DNA of 64,000 nucleotides from positions 26,860 through 90,859 of the forward strand of contig JACAEQ010000108.1 in assembly GCA_013388755.1 (NCBI GenBank), written 5' to 3'. Shown here in pieces: positions 50,229-58,559 of this stretch; within the stretch, counting starts at the first letter, position 1, and each line of letters begins with the position of its first letter. The notes below the pieces were generated by a model that searched no databases, was not told where the DNA came from, and saw only the letters and a program-made list of their open reading frames with translations. The DNA is from Chloroflexota bacterium. GTDB lineage: Bacteria > Chloroflexota > Chloroflexia > Chloroflexales > Roseiflexaceae. The position numbers and the translations under genes are program-made.

Positions 50229-51494
50229 ATGCCTGCTCGACCTTTGACGTTGGAAGAACGCCTATCGGCACGTGGCATCTCACGCCGCCAGTTCCTCAAG
50301 TTCTGCGGCGCTATGACCGCAACGCTCGCGCTCCCGTCGATCTTTACGCCCCGCATTGCCAGGGCCATGAACACCAGCGAACGTCTGCCGGTGATCTGGC
50401 TCGAGTTCCAGGATTGTGCCGGCAACACGGAGTCGTTCCTGCGCGCTGCTTCCCCAGGCGTCGCCGACATTGTGCTGGAGCAGATCAGTCTCGAATATCA
50501 CGAGACAATTATGGCGCCCGCCGGCCACCGTGCCGAGCGTTCGCTTGATGAGGCGCTGGAGCGCCACCCCGGCCAGTACATCGCAATTGTGGAGGGGTCG
50601 ATTCCTACGGCTGCCGGCGGCATCTATTGCACCATCAACGGCCATACGGCGTTGAGTATCGCCGAGCGGGTCTGTTCCAATGCACTGGCCACGATCGCGG
50701 TCGGTGCATGCGCCTGGGATGGCGGCTGGCCAGGCGCCGATCCCAACCCCACCGGAGCCGTCGGTGTACGGGATGCCGTACCGGGGCTGAAGAACCTGAT
50801 CAACATGCCCGGCTGTCCTGCCAACGTCGTCAATATCACCGCCGTGATCGTCCATTACCTGACATTCAAACAACTGCCGGCCACCGATGAGCAGGGCCGG
50901 CCATTCTTCGCCTATGGCCAGCTCATTCACAACAACTGCGAGCGCCGCGGGCATTTTGATGCCGGGCGCTTCGTTGAAAGCTGGGGCGACGAAGGGCATC
51001 GTCTCGGCTGGTGCCTGTACAAAATGGGATGCAAAGGGCCGGAAACCAACTCCAACTGCCCCTCGGTCGGCTGGAACGGCACATCCTACTGGCCGATCGG
51101 AGCCGGGCATGGCTGCGTCGGATGCATGTCGGAGCGCTTCTGGGACAAGATGGCGCCTGTCTATGGTCGCCTGCCGAATGTGGAGGGGTTCGGCGTTGAA
51201 GCGACCGCTGACACGGTCGGTGCCGTGGCGGTTGGCGCCGTTGTTGGCGGCGCGACCGTTCACGCTGTCGCCAGCGCCCTCCGCGCCCGCTCACAACCTA
51301 TCACCGCGCACGATGGCGCCGAAACCCTCGTTGAAGCGGCCAGTCGCGCGATGGATGTTGTCGAACAGATCGCCGGGCCGGTCAAACCGGGCGAAGCGCC
51401 GGCCACCGAGCCGGCAACCACCGAACCAGAACGCGCTATTGCGCTCGGTGTACTCGATGAGCGCGAGGATCGCCGTAACGGCGACACGCAGTAA
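50229..51494 (+). CDS. hyaA: [NiFe] hydrogenase small subunit, Tat-exported and membrane-anchored
   Basis: This 421-residue group 1 uptake hydrogenase small subunit has a Tat signal (ISRRQFLKFCGAM) and passes electrons from the NiFe site through three Fe-S clusters. The distal cluster has His and Cys in LIHNNCERRGHFDAGRF and Cys in GWCLYKMGCKG. The medial cluster has SNCPSV and GHGCVGC. The proximal cluster has Cys63, GACAW and NMPGCPANV, but the usual second Cys of CxxC (CTGCTES) is Asn66 in QDCAGNTES. A TM helix (AVAVGAVVGGATVHAVASAL) anchors the C-terminus, followed by an unusually long Glu/Ala/Pro-rich tail. GGGGAGG precedes the start. Confidence 0.95.
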   Translation: MPARPLTLEERLSARGISRRQFLKFCGAMTATLALPSIFTPRIARAMNTSERLPVIWLEFQDCAGNTESFLRAASPGVADIVLEQISLEYHETIMAPAGHRAERSLDEALERHPGQYIAIVEGSIPTAAGGIYCTINGHTALSIAERVCSNALATIAVGACAWDGGWPGADPNPTGAVGVRDAVPGLKNLINMPGCPANVVNITAVIVHYLTFKQLPATDEQGRPFFAYGQLIHNNCERRGHFDAGRFVESWGDEGHRLGWCLYKMGCKGPETNSNCPSVGWNGTSYWPIGAGHGCVGCMSERFWDKMAPVYGRLPNVEGFGVEATADTVGAVAVGAVVGGATVHAVASALRARSQPITAHDGAETLVEAASRAMDVVEQIAGPVKPGEAPATEPATTEPERAIALGVLDEREDRRNGDTQ

Positions 51495-51539
51495 CAGACG
51501 TAGCAGCGTTACACAGACCATCAGAGCGGGAGGGATGCC

Positions 51540-53252
51540 ATGGCAAGGATTGCCATTGACCCGGTCACGCGCATTGAAGGGCACCTGCGCGTCGAGGTGC
51601 AGATCGAGAAAGGGCGCGTTGTTGACGCCTGGAGCAGCTCAACCATGTTCCGCGGTATGGAGATTGTCTTGCGCGGGCGCGATCCACGTGACGCATGGGT
51701 CTTCGCGCAGCGCATCTGTGGCGTCTGCACCACGGTGCACGCACTCGCATCGGTACGCGCCGTCGAAGACGCGCTGGGCATCCAGATTCCTGACAATGCC
51801 CGCCTTATGCGCAATATCATCGCCGGCATGCAGTACATTCAGGATCATGTTATTCATTTTTACCACCTGCATGCGCTCGACTGGGTGGACATCGTCAGCG
51901 CGCTTGCGGCGGACCCGGTCAAGACGGCGGAACTGAACCAGAGCATTTCCGACTGGCCCAGAGCCACGCCGGCTTATTTCAAGGGTGTCAAGGATCGCAT
52001 TCAGAAGTTTGTTGATAGTGGCCAGCTCGGCTTGTTCGCCAACGCCTACTGGGGCCATCCGGCGTATGCGCTGCCCCCGGAAGCAAACCTGATGGCGGTG
52101 GCTCATTACCTCGAAGCTCTCGAATGGCAGAAGGACGTGATCAAGCTGCATGCCATCCTGGGTGGCAAGAACCCCCATCCGCAGACCTACCTGGTGGGTG
52201 GCATGGCAGCGCCGGTTGATCCAAATGCCCAGCAGTCGATCAACACACTGCGAATCGCGCAACTGAAGGCGCTCGCTGCCGAGGCGAGCGCGTTTGTCTC
52301 GCAGGTATACCTGCCGGATATTCTGGCGATTGCCGGGTTCTACAAAGAGTGGGCCGGGCTTGGCGCCGGCGTCGGTAATTACCTGTCGTATGGCGATTTT
52401 CCGGCGGCGAAGAACAGCAATGTGGCGAGCTACTGGCTGCCACGCGGCGTTATCTTCAACAAAAACATCGACCAGAAACCGGCGCCCGTGAGCCACGAGA
52501 AGGTCAGCGAGTATGTGGCTCATTCATGGTATCGCTATGCAGACGGCGACCAGAATCCGTTGCATCCCTGGAGTGGTGAAACGACGCCGAACTATACCGG
52601 CCCGCAGCCGCCCTATGAGTGGCTCAACACCGACAGCAAGTATTCCTGGCTCAAGACACCGCGGTACGATGATGCGCCAATGGAGGTGGGGCCGCTTTCG
52701 CGTATGCTGATCGGTTATGCGTCGGGCCAGCAACGCACACAGGAGTTGATCAACGGCGTGCTCGGCCAGCTTGGTGTTGGCCCGGCGGCGCTCTTCTCGA
52801 CACTCGGGCGCACTGCGGCACGCGCGGTTGAGACCGCATTAGTGGCCGAACAACTGCCAGGATGGATCGACGAACTGGGTGCAAATATGGCATCCGGCCA
52901 GCTTACGATTCACAACAGTGAGAAGTGGAGCCCGGCAACCTGGCCGGCTGAGGCCGAAGGGTGGGGCGCCGTCGAGGCGCCACGCGGCTCGCTTGGTCAC
53001 TGGGTGCGTATCAAAGATGGCAAGATTCAGAATTATCAGGCGGTGGTACCCACGACCTGGAACGGGTCACCGCGCGATGCACGCGATGTTCGCGGGCCGT
53101 ACGAGGCGGCGCTGATTGACACCCCGGTTGCCGATCCCGATCAGCCAATCGAAATCCTGCGTACCGTGCATTCGTTCGACCCCTGTATGGCATGTTCCGT
53201 GCATCTGGTGGATGCGCGAGGCGTTGAGATGACCCGTATCAAGGTGCAGTGA
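51540..53252 (+). CDS. hyaB: [NiFe] hydrogenase large (catalytic) subunit
   Basis: This 570-residue catalytic subunit binds the NiFe(CN)2CO centre through RICGVCTTVHALAS (N-terminal Cys pair) and DPCMACSVH (C-terminal Cys pair). The C-terminal peptide after that His (LVDARGVEMTRIKVQ) is the part removed by the HyaD protease after nickel insertion. Other family parts are DPVTRIEGHLRVEV and SSTMFRGMEIVLRGRDPRDA. It is carried across the membrane with HyaA's Tat signal. GCGGGAGGGATGCC precedes the start, and the gene is 45 nt after hyaA. The nickel-insertion (hyp) genes are not in the window. Confidence 0.97.
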   Translation: MARIAIDPVTRIEGHLRVEVQIEKGRVVDAWSSSTMFRGMEIVLRGRDPRDAWVFAQRICGVCTTVHALASVRAVEDALGIQIPDNARLMRNIIAGMQYIQDHVIHFYHLHALDWVDIVSALAADPVKTAELNQSISDWPRATPAYFKGVKDRIQKFVDSGQLGLFANAYWGHPAYALPPEANLMAVAHYLEALEWQKDVIKLHAILGGKNPHPQTYLVGGMAAPVDPNAQQSINTLRIAQLKALAAEASAFVSQVYLPDILAIAGFYKEWAGLGAGVGNYLSYGDFPAAKNSNVASYWLPRGVIFNKNIDQKPAPVSHEKVSEYVAHSWYRYADGDQNPLHPWSGETTPNYTGPQPPYEWLNTDSKYSWLKTPRYDDAPMEVGPLSRMLIGYASGQQRTQELINGVLGQLGVGPAALFSTLGRTAARAVETALVAEQLPGWIDELGANMASGQLTIHNSEKWSPATWPAEAEGWGAVEAPRGSLGHWVRIKDGKIQNYQAVVPTTWNGSPRDARDVRGPYEAALIDTPVADPDQPIEILRTVHSFDPCMACSVHLVDARGVEMTRIKVQ

Positions 53253-53261
53253 GGTGTAGCC

Positions 53262-54119
53262 ATGCGCCGACGAGTCTACGTCTGGGAGATACCGGTGCGC
53301 CTGACGCACTGGCTGAACGTGCTGAGCATCGTGGTGCTCTCCTTCACGGGCTACTACATCTCGAATCCGTATATCAACGTCAGCCCGCGTGAGCCGCTTG
53401 GCGCCTATTTCATGGGCACCATGCGCTTTGTACACTTTGCATTTGCCTTCATCTTCGTTGCCAGCCTGGTGCTGCGCACGTACTGGGCGTTTGCTGGCAA
53501 CCAGTGGGCCAGCTGGCGTGGCCTGTTTCCGTTTCTCACGGCTGAAGGGCGCCGAAATGCGCTACACGCGGCGCAGTATTACTTTTTCCTGCGTCGCGAT
53601 CCACCAGAGGTGGCGGGGCATAATGCGCTGGCCGGCACCACCTACATGATTATCGTCTTCCTCTATGGTGTCATCGTCTTCACGGGCTTCACACTGTATG
53701 GCCAGTTGCACCCGGTCGGTATCTGGTACCGGTTGACCAACTGGGTGCTGGCGTTTGTCACGCTGCAGGATATGCGCCTCATTCACCACGCCGTCATGTG
53801 GCTGCTGATCTGTTTTGCGCTCTACCACATCTACGTCGCCTGGCTGATTGACCTGGAAGAAGGGAATGGTCTGATGTCGAGTATCTTCAGCGGGTTCAAG
53901 TTCCTGCCCAGACATCAGCAACCGGACTGGATCGAACAGTCACCGACCGGCGAGAGTGGTATGCTCAAACACGCGGCTGTGATAGCCCGGAAGCCGGTGG
54001 AGATCATCGGCAGGATCATGCTCTGGTTCACCCGGCGGCGTCACCGGCGCGCACCTGTGAACGGCGATGCGCCCGAGGGCCTCGTGCAATCGCGAGGATG
54101 GCAGATGAGTGAGGAATGA
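53262..54119 (+). CDS. hyaC: Hydrogenase b-type cytochrome (membrane anchor and quinone link)
   Basis: This 285-residue cytochrome b561-like protein has four TM helices and heme-ligand His residues in VRLTHWLNVLSIVVL, GTMRFVHFAFAFIF and RLIHHAVMWLLICFALYHIYVAW. It takes electrons from HyaA and passes them to quinone. It starts 9 nt after hyaB, with GTGAGG upstream. The C-terminal cytosolic tail (after RRRHRR) is longer than in E. coli HyaC and poorly conserved. Confidence 0.94.
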   Translation: MRRRVYVWEIPVRLTHWLNVLSIVVLSFTGYYISNPYINVSPREPLGAYFMGTMRFVHFAFAFIFVASLVLRTYWAFAGNQWASWRGLFPFLTAEGRRNALHAAQYYFFLRRDPPEVAGHNALAGTTYMIIVFLYGVIVFTGFTLYGQLHPVGIWYRLTNWVLAFVTLQDMRLIHHAVMWLLICFALYHIYVAWLIDLEEGNGLMSSIFSGFKFLPRHQQPDWIEQSPTGESGMLKHAAVIARKPVEIIGRIMLWFTRRRHRRAPVNGDAPEGLVQSRGWQMSEE

Positions 54120-54124
54120 ACCTG

Positions 54125-54619
54125 ATGCCGACGATCCTCGTCCTGGGCCTGGGAAACATGATCCTGCGTGACGAAGGCGTGGGGGTGCGCGCCGTCGGGC
54201 GGCTGGCGGAACGCTACCGCCTGCCGGAAGACGTCGCGCTGCTCGACGGCGGCACGATTGGTCTCGGATTATTGCCGTATCTCGAGGGCGTCACCCATTT
54301 GCTGATTATTGACACCGTACAGCATGGCAGGTCGCCCGGCGCCATCGTGCGGCTCCAGAATGAGCAGATCCCGCAGGCGCTGGCGTTAAAACTCTCGATG
54401 CACCAGGCAGGGCTACAAGAACTGCTGGCGGCTCTCAGTCTGCAGGGGCACTTACCGCCGCACGTTGTGTTGTGGGGCATTGAACCGCTGGTGATCGAAC
54501 CCGGCTTGGAACTGAGCGAACCGGTGGCGCAGAGCCTGGACGCGCTGGTGGACTCGGTCACTGCCGAGTTGCGCGCCTGGGGCGTGGACGTGGCGTCACT
54601 CGCCGGAGCGATGCGGTAG
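54125..54619 (+). CDS. hyaD: Hydrogenase maturation endopeptidase
   Basis: This 164-residue protease of the HyaD/HybD family clips the C-terminal peptide of HyaB once nickel is in place. Nickel-sensing residues are Glu in GNMILRDEGVGVRAV, Asp in LLIIDTVQHG, and His in LSMHQAGLQELL. ATG 54125 is chosen because GAGGA lies 9 nt upstream; ATG 54116, three codons earlier, overlaps the hyaC stop and is too close to that ribosome-binding site. It closes the hyaABCD operon. Confidence 0.93.
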   Translation: MPTILVLGLGNMILRDEGVGVRAVGRLAERYRLPEDVALLDGGTIGLGLLPYLEGVTHLLIIDTVQHGRSPGAIVRLQNEQIPQALALKLSMHQAGLQELLAALSLQGHLPPHVVLWGIEPLVIEPGLELSEPVAQSLDALVDSVTAELRAWGVDVASLAGAMR

Positions 54620-54705
54620 GTGCAGATCCACCGCGCGTCCGGATCGTTGCGCTGATGATGTTTGGGAAGTACGTGAAGGGTGAATGGCTGCCTGGCCTTC
54701 ATCGT

Positions 54706-54734
54706 TTGCCTGTCGTCGTCGTGCGTGCTAGAAT
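54706..54734 (+). promoter_or_regulatory. hflX promoter
   Basis: TTGCCT (54706-54711), 17-nt spacer, TAGAAT (54729-54734). Transcription would start near 54741. This leaves a leader of about 33 nt before the AAGGAG ribosome-binding site at 54761-54766 and the ATC codon at 54774. Confidence 0.7.
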
Positions 54735-54773
54735 AGAAGCAATCAGAACAGGCTTGTATCAAGGAGCACCACG

Positions 54774-56138
54774 ATCACAGACGATCCGATCCTCACCAAC
54801 GGCGGTGGCCGGCGCCTCCACGAGACCCGCCCGCCCCGCGATCGCGCATTTCTCGTTGGTGTCGAACTGACCGGCGGTCGCAGCGCCTGGAGTGCCGAAG
54901 ACTCGTTGCAAGAACTTGCTCTGCTCGCCGATACTGCCGGCCTTGAGGTGGTTGGCAGCACCTATCAGCGCCTCAAGCACCCGTTTCCCCGCCAGTACAT
55001 TGGTCCCGGTAAGGTCGAGGAGATTGCTGCGCTCCGCGCCGAGTTGCGCTACGATCTCGTCGTCTTCGACGATGAACTGACGCCCGGGCAGGCGCGCAAT
55101 ATCGAAGACGCGATCCAGGCGCGTGTGCTGGATCGTACTGGCCTGATTCTGGACATTTTTGCGCGCCATGCGCATACCCACGAAGGTCGCGTTCAGGTCG
55201 AACTGGCGCAATATCGCTATTTGCTGCCGCGCCTGCGCCGCCAGTGGACTCACCTGGAACGTCAGGCAGGCGGTGGTGGCGGCTCGGCCGGCGGCGTGGT
55301 CGGCCTGCGTGGCCCCGGTGAGACGCAACTCGAGGTTGACCGGCGCCTGATTGCACGCCGCATCCAGTGGCTCGAACAGCAGATTGAGGATGTGCACCGC
55401 CATCGCGAGGTCTACCGCGAGCGTCGCCGGCGTAGCGGTCTGCCGGTCGTGGCAATCGTCGGTTACACCAATGCAGGCAAGTCAACGCTGCTCAATGCCC
55501 TGTCGGGCGCCAGCGTGCGCACGGAGGACCGCCTGTTCGCTACGCTCGACCCGACAACGCGCCAGGTCGAACTTGCGGGTGGCCAGCAGATGTTGCTCAC
55601 CGATACTGTCGGCTTCATCCAGAAGCTACCGACGCAGCTTGTGGCCGCATTTCGTGCCACGCTCGAAGAAATACGCGAGGCCGACCTGTTGCTACATGTG
55701 CTGGATATTACCCATCCCAACGCCGCGCAGCAGACGCAAACCGTACTCGATACCCTGCGTGATCTAGAGGTGGGCAACCGGCCAATCCTGACCGTGCTCA
55801 ACAAGGTTGATCTGATGCAGGGTGTTGATGAGGCCGAAGTCGGGCGCATCGCCGAGGCGCTCGGTCTGCCCGACGATTATGTGGCGGTATCGGCGCGCAA
55901 TGGCTGGGGGCTCGATGCACTGCTGGCCCATATCGAGCGCGCGCTGCGGGTACAGATGGCGCCGATTGCAGCGCTGATCCCCTATCGCCGTAACGACCTG
56001 GTGACGCTCTGGCACCAGCGCGGCATGATTGATGAAGAACGCTACGAAGCGGAAGGCACCATGATCGTCGGTCGCGTCCCGGCGACCCTGGTGCGACGAT
56101 TTGAGCCATTCCTCACCACCGCGCGCGTCGTCACCTGA
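54774..56138 (+). CDS. hflX: GTPase HflX, apparently starting at a non-canonical ATC codon
   Basis: HflX splits stalled 70S ribosomes. The protein has the N-terminal HflX domain (RAFLVGVELTG and SLQELALLADTAGLEVVG...HPFPRQYIGPGKVEEI), the linker GLRGPGETQLEVDRRLI, and a G domain with GYTNAGKS (G1, about residue 230), DTVGFIQKLP (G3) and NKVD (G4). The frame is conserved back to about 54774, far upstream of the first usual start (TTG 54906, which would cut into the HflX domain). There is no ATG, GTG or TTG between the in-frame stop at 54729 and 54906. AAGGAG at 54761-54766 is 7 nt before ATC at 54774, so that codon is the likely start, unless the base is an error for ATG. Confidence 0.85.
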   Translation: MTDDPILTNGGGRRLHETRPPRDRAFLVGVELTGGRSAWSAEDSLQELALLADTAGLEVVGSTYQRLKHPFPRQYIGPGKVEEIAALRAELRYDLVVFDDELTPGQARNIEDAIQARVLDRTGLILDIFARHAHTHEGRVQVELAQYRYLLPRLRRQWTHLERQAGGGGGSAGGVVGLRGPGETQLEVDRRLIARRIQWLEQQIEDVHRHREVYRERRRRSGLPVVAIVGYTNAGKSTLLNALSGASVRTEDRLFATLDPTTRQVELAGGQQMLLTDTVGFIQKLPTQLVAAFRATLEEIREADLLLHVLDITHPNAAQQTQTVLDTLRDLEVGNRPILTVLNKVDLMQGVDEAEVGRIAEALGLPDDYVAVSARNGWGLDALLAHIERALRVQMAPIAALIPYRRNDLVTLWHQRGMIDEERYEAEGTMIVGRVPATLVRRFEPFLTTARVVT

Positions 56139-56143
56139 TCGTC

Positions 56144-57472
56144 ATGGCGTATCACGAACGTTCACCTGACCCCCCGGCATCCCTTGCCGTCACCAGACGC
56201 AACTACCGGTTCGGCGTCATAAATGGTGTCTCATTTACAATCGGCGAATCGATTACCAGCCCTGGTCTGGTACTCTCGCTCCTTGTGCGGCAACTGGGCG
56301 GTCCGTTGATTCTCATCGGCATGCTGCCGGCGATCCAGACGATGGGCTATCTCATGCCGCAACTGCTGGTCAGCGGGCGGTTGCAGGCGCTCCGCTTCCG
56401 CCTGCCGTTTTACCGGCGCATCGGCCTGGTGCGCCTGGGCGTGCAGGCGTTGCTGGTCGTCGCTATCTTCGGCGCAGCGGTGCTGCCGCCGCCGATCGCG
56501 CTGGCGCTGATTGTCGGCCTTTATACGCTGTTCAATTTCGCCGGTGGTATGACCACCCTGGCATTTCAGGATGTGGTTGCAAAGGTCATTCCACTCACGG
56601 TTCGCGGGCGCTTCTTTGGCACACGTCAACTGGTGGGCGGGCTGCTCGCCTTCGCCCTGGGTGGGACGCTGGTGCGCTGGTTGCTTAGCACCGACAGCCC
56701 GGTTGGTTTCCCGGGCAACTTCGGTACACTGGCTTTCCTCAGCCTGGTTTGTTTCAGCATTGGTATCGGCAGTTTCTCACTGGTGAAGGAGCCGCCACAG
56801 CCTGCGCTGGCACGGCCGCAGCGCATGATTGATGGGTTGCGCCGCGCCCCCGAGCTTCTGCGAACCAATCGCAACTATCGCTGGTTCATTATCACGCGGT
56901 TGCTCGGGCGCACGGGACAGATCGCCGAGCCGTTCTATATCATCTACGCAACCGAAACGCTTGGCCTGCCGCAGAGCGTCGCTGGCGTCTTTGTGGCGAT
57001 ATGGGCGCTGGCCGGCGCGCTGTCTAACCTGGGCTGGGGCCGCCTGAGCGACCGGCACGGCAACCGTGCGCTCTTGCTCTTGACAAGTTCGACCGCGGTC
57101 CTGGGGCCACTGTTGATGCTGGCCGGCCCGGCTGCGGTACATGCCGCGAGTCTGGGTGAGACGGCGCTGGTTGCCATGCTCGGGCTGGCGTTCCTGGCCG
57201 TCGGTGCCGCCGCCGATGGTACCATGATTGCGTCAATGACCTATCTGCTTGAAATAGCGCCGGAAGATGAGCGGCCAACCTACGTCGGGCTGGCAAACAC
57301 GATTCTTGGGGTGGGCGCGCTCCTGCCGGTACTGGGTGGCTGGCTCGTCCTGCAGATCGGCTACCAGGGTACCTTTATGGTCGGCGCGTGCTTTGCGCTC
57401 CTGGCGCTGGCATCATCGCGCCGGCTGGTGGAAGTGCGCCGGCAACCCGCCACACGACAGAGGACCGCATGA
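56144..57472 (+). CDS. Major facilitator superfamily transporter
   Basis: This 442-residue MFS protein has about twelve hydrophobic helices, including YRFGVINGVSFTIGESITSP at the start and GWGRLSDRHGNRALLLL between helices 8 and 9 (the MFS loop motif). The substrate is unknown. It follows hflX by 5 nt and overlaps the next gene by 4 nt (ATGA), so the three are co-transcribed. No clear ribosome-binding site is seen; translation may be coupled to hflX. Confidence 0.85.
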   Translation: MAYHERSPDPPASLAVTRRNYRFGVINGVSFTIGESITSPGLVLSLLVRQLGGPLILIGMLPAIQTMGYLMPQLLVSGRLQALRFRLPFYRRIGLVRLGVQALLVVAIFGAAVLPPPIALALIVGLYTLFNFAGGMTTLAFQDVVAKVIPLTVRGRFFGTRQLVGGLLAFALGGTLVRWLLSTDSPVGFPGNFGTLAFLSLVCFSIGIGSFSLVKEPPQPALARPQRMIDGLRRAPELLRTNRNYRWFIITRLLGRTGQIAEPFYIIYATETLGLPQSVAGVFVAIWALAGALSNLGWGRLSDRHGNRALLLLTSSTAVLGPLLMLAGPAAVHAASLGETALVAMLGLAFLAVGAAADGTMIASMTYLLEIAPEDERPTYVGLANTILGVGALLPVLGGWLVLQIGYQGTFMVGACFALLALASSRRLVEVRRQPATRQRTA

Positions 57473-58389
57473 AGCCGTTGATGGCAGTGACGACTGCAGG
57501 CCTGGCCGCCTTGCTGGCGCCCCAGGTGTTGACACCACTACGTGAGCGGCTGGAACCGGGCGATCTCCCCGGTGTGCAACGTTTCGTGCGCGCCGGCGCA
57601 TACGATCTGCACTACACCGATGATGGCCCTCCCGACGGTCCGACCGTTCTGCTGATCCATGGATTCGCGGCATGGGCCTTCGCGTGGCGAGCGCAACGCG
57701 CTGCGCTGGCCGCTGCCGGCTATCGCGTCCTGGCGATCGACCTGCTGGGATATGGCGCATCGTCACGGCCCGCGGCGCCTGTCTACTCGACGCGCGACCA
57801 GGCCGACCTCTTACTGGCAGCACTCGATTCGCTCGGTGTTGGCGCATTTGATGCCGTTGGCCATTCGTTCGGTGGACGAGTGGCATTGCAGCTTGCCCTG
57901 ATTGCCCCTGAGCGGGTACGTACGCTGACGGCGATCTGTCCCGAAGCATTTACGCAAGGGCGGCCGCCGATTGCGGCTGCGGCGCGCCTGCCGATTGTAG
58001 GATTGGCATTGTCGTATTATGTCCTGGCGCCATCCCTTGTCCGGGTCGGGCTGCGCTCGCTTGCAAAGCAGGATGGCTGGCTACATGCGGAAGTTGTGGC
58101 AGGATACGCCGCACCACTCTATGTGCGTGGCACGGCCCTCGCGCAGGTCTGGCAGGCGCGCTCGCCGAAGGATGGTGACCTGCCGGTGCCGGCCAACCTG
58201 GCGTCAGTGCGTACACCGGTGCTGCTGTTGTGGGGCGACAGCGATCAGGTGTTTCCGGTGGAAGAAGGCCGGCGCCTGGAACGCATCCTCCCCGAAGCGC
58301 GGCTGATTGTGTACCACCACACCGGTCACCTGCCCTACGAAGAGCGCGCAGCGGAGGTGAGCGCTGCGATCATCGAGCATATCCGGTAG
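57469..58389 (+). CDS. Alpha/beta-hydrolase
   Basis: This 306-residue hydrolase has LLIHGFAAWAFAWRAQ (oxyanion), DLLGYGASSRP, nucleophile Ser in DAVGHSFGGRVALQLAL, acid Asp in LLLWGDSDQVFP, and His in VYHHTGHLPYEE. It resembles esterase, epoxide or haloalkane hydrolase-type enzymes; the substrate is unknown. An N-terminal hydrophobic stretch (LMAVTTAGLAALLAP) may anchor it. ATG overlaps the MFS stop, and GAGGACC precedes it. Unlike the hydrolase at 32027-32758, its catalytic Ser is intact. Confidence 0.88.
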   Translation: MKPLMAVTTAGLAALLAPQVLTPLRERLEPGDLPGVQRFVRAGAYDLHYTDDGPPDGPTVLLIHGFAAWAFAWRAQRAALAAAGYRVLAIDLLGYGASSRPAAPVYSTRDQADLLLAALDSLGVGAFDAVGHSFGGRVALQLALIAPERVRTLTAICPEAFTQGRPPIAAAARLPIVGLALSYYVLAPSLVRVGLRSLAKQDGWLHAEVVAGYAAPLYVRGTALAQVWQARSPKDGDLPVPANLASVRTPVLLLWGDSDQVFPVEEGRRLERILPEARLIVYHHTGHLPYEERAAEVSAAIIEHIR

Positions 58390-58449
58390 CGGTTCATCCC
58401 CCCACCCGCGCGTGTGACGCTCCTATGAACCACACGTCGCGCCTGACCG

Positions 58450-58557
58450 AAGAGCGGATGGCTGGATGCCACTGCGAGTGCAGCGAAGCAATCTCCGTAG
58501 CAAACATCGAGCTTGCTTCAGCCACGCGTCGCTCGCTGCAAGCTGACGCGATCGGCG
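58450..58557. repeat. Family B dispersed repeat copy
   Basis: GGATGGCTGGATGCCACTGC, GCGAAGCAATCTCCG and GCTTGCTTCAGCCACGCG match the repeat pieces at 27290-27580, 35958-36035 and 49784-49890. It lies between convergent genes; no other feature is seen in the gap. Confidence 0.65.
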
Positions 58558-58559
58558 CG

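Noticed and set aside
50280..51263. Minus-strand 327-codon frame over hyaA
   Set aside because: hyaA has all its cluster motifs; the antisense frame has none.
54906..56138. hflX starting at TTG 54906
   Set aside because: This would remove conserved HflX-domain sequence and leaves the strong AAGGAG site 140 nt upstream unused.
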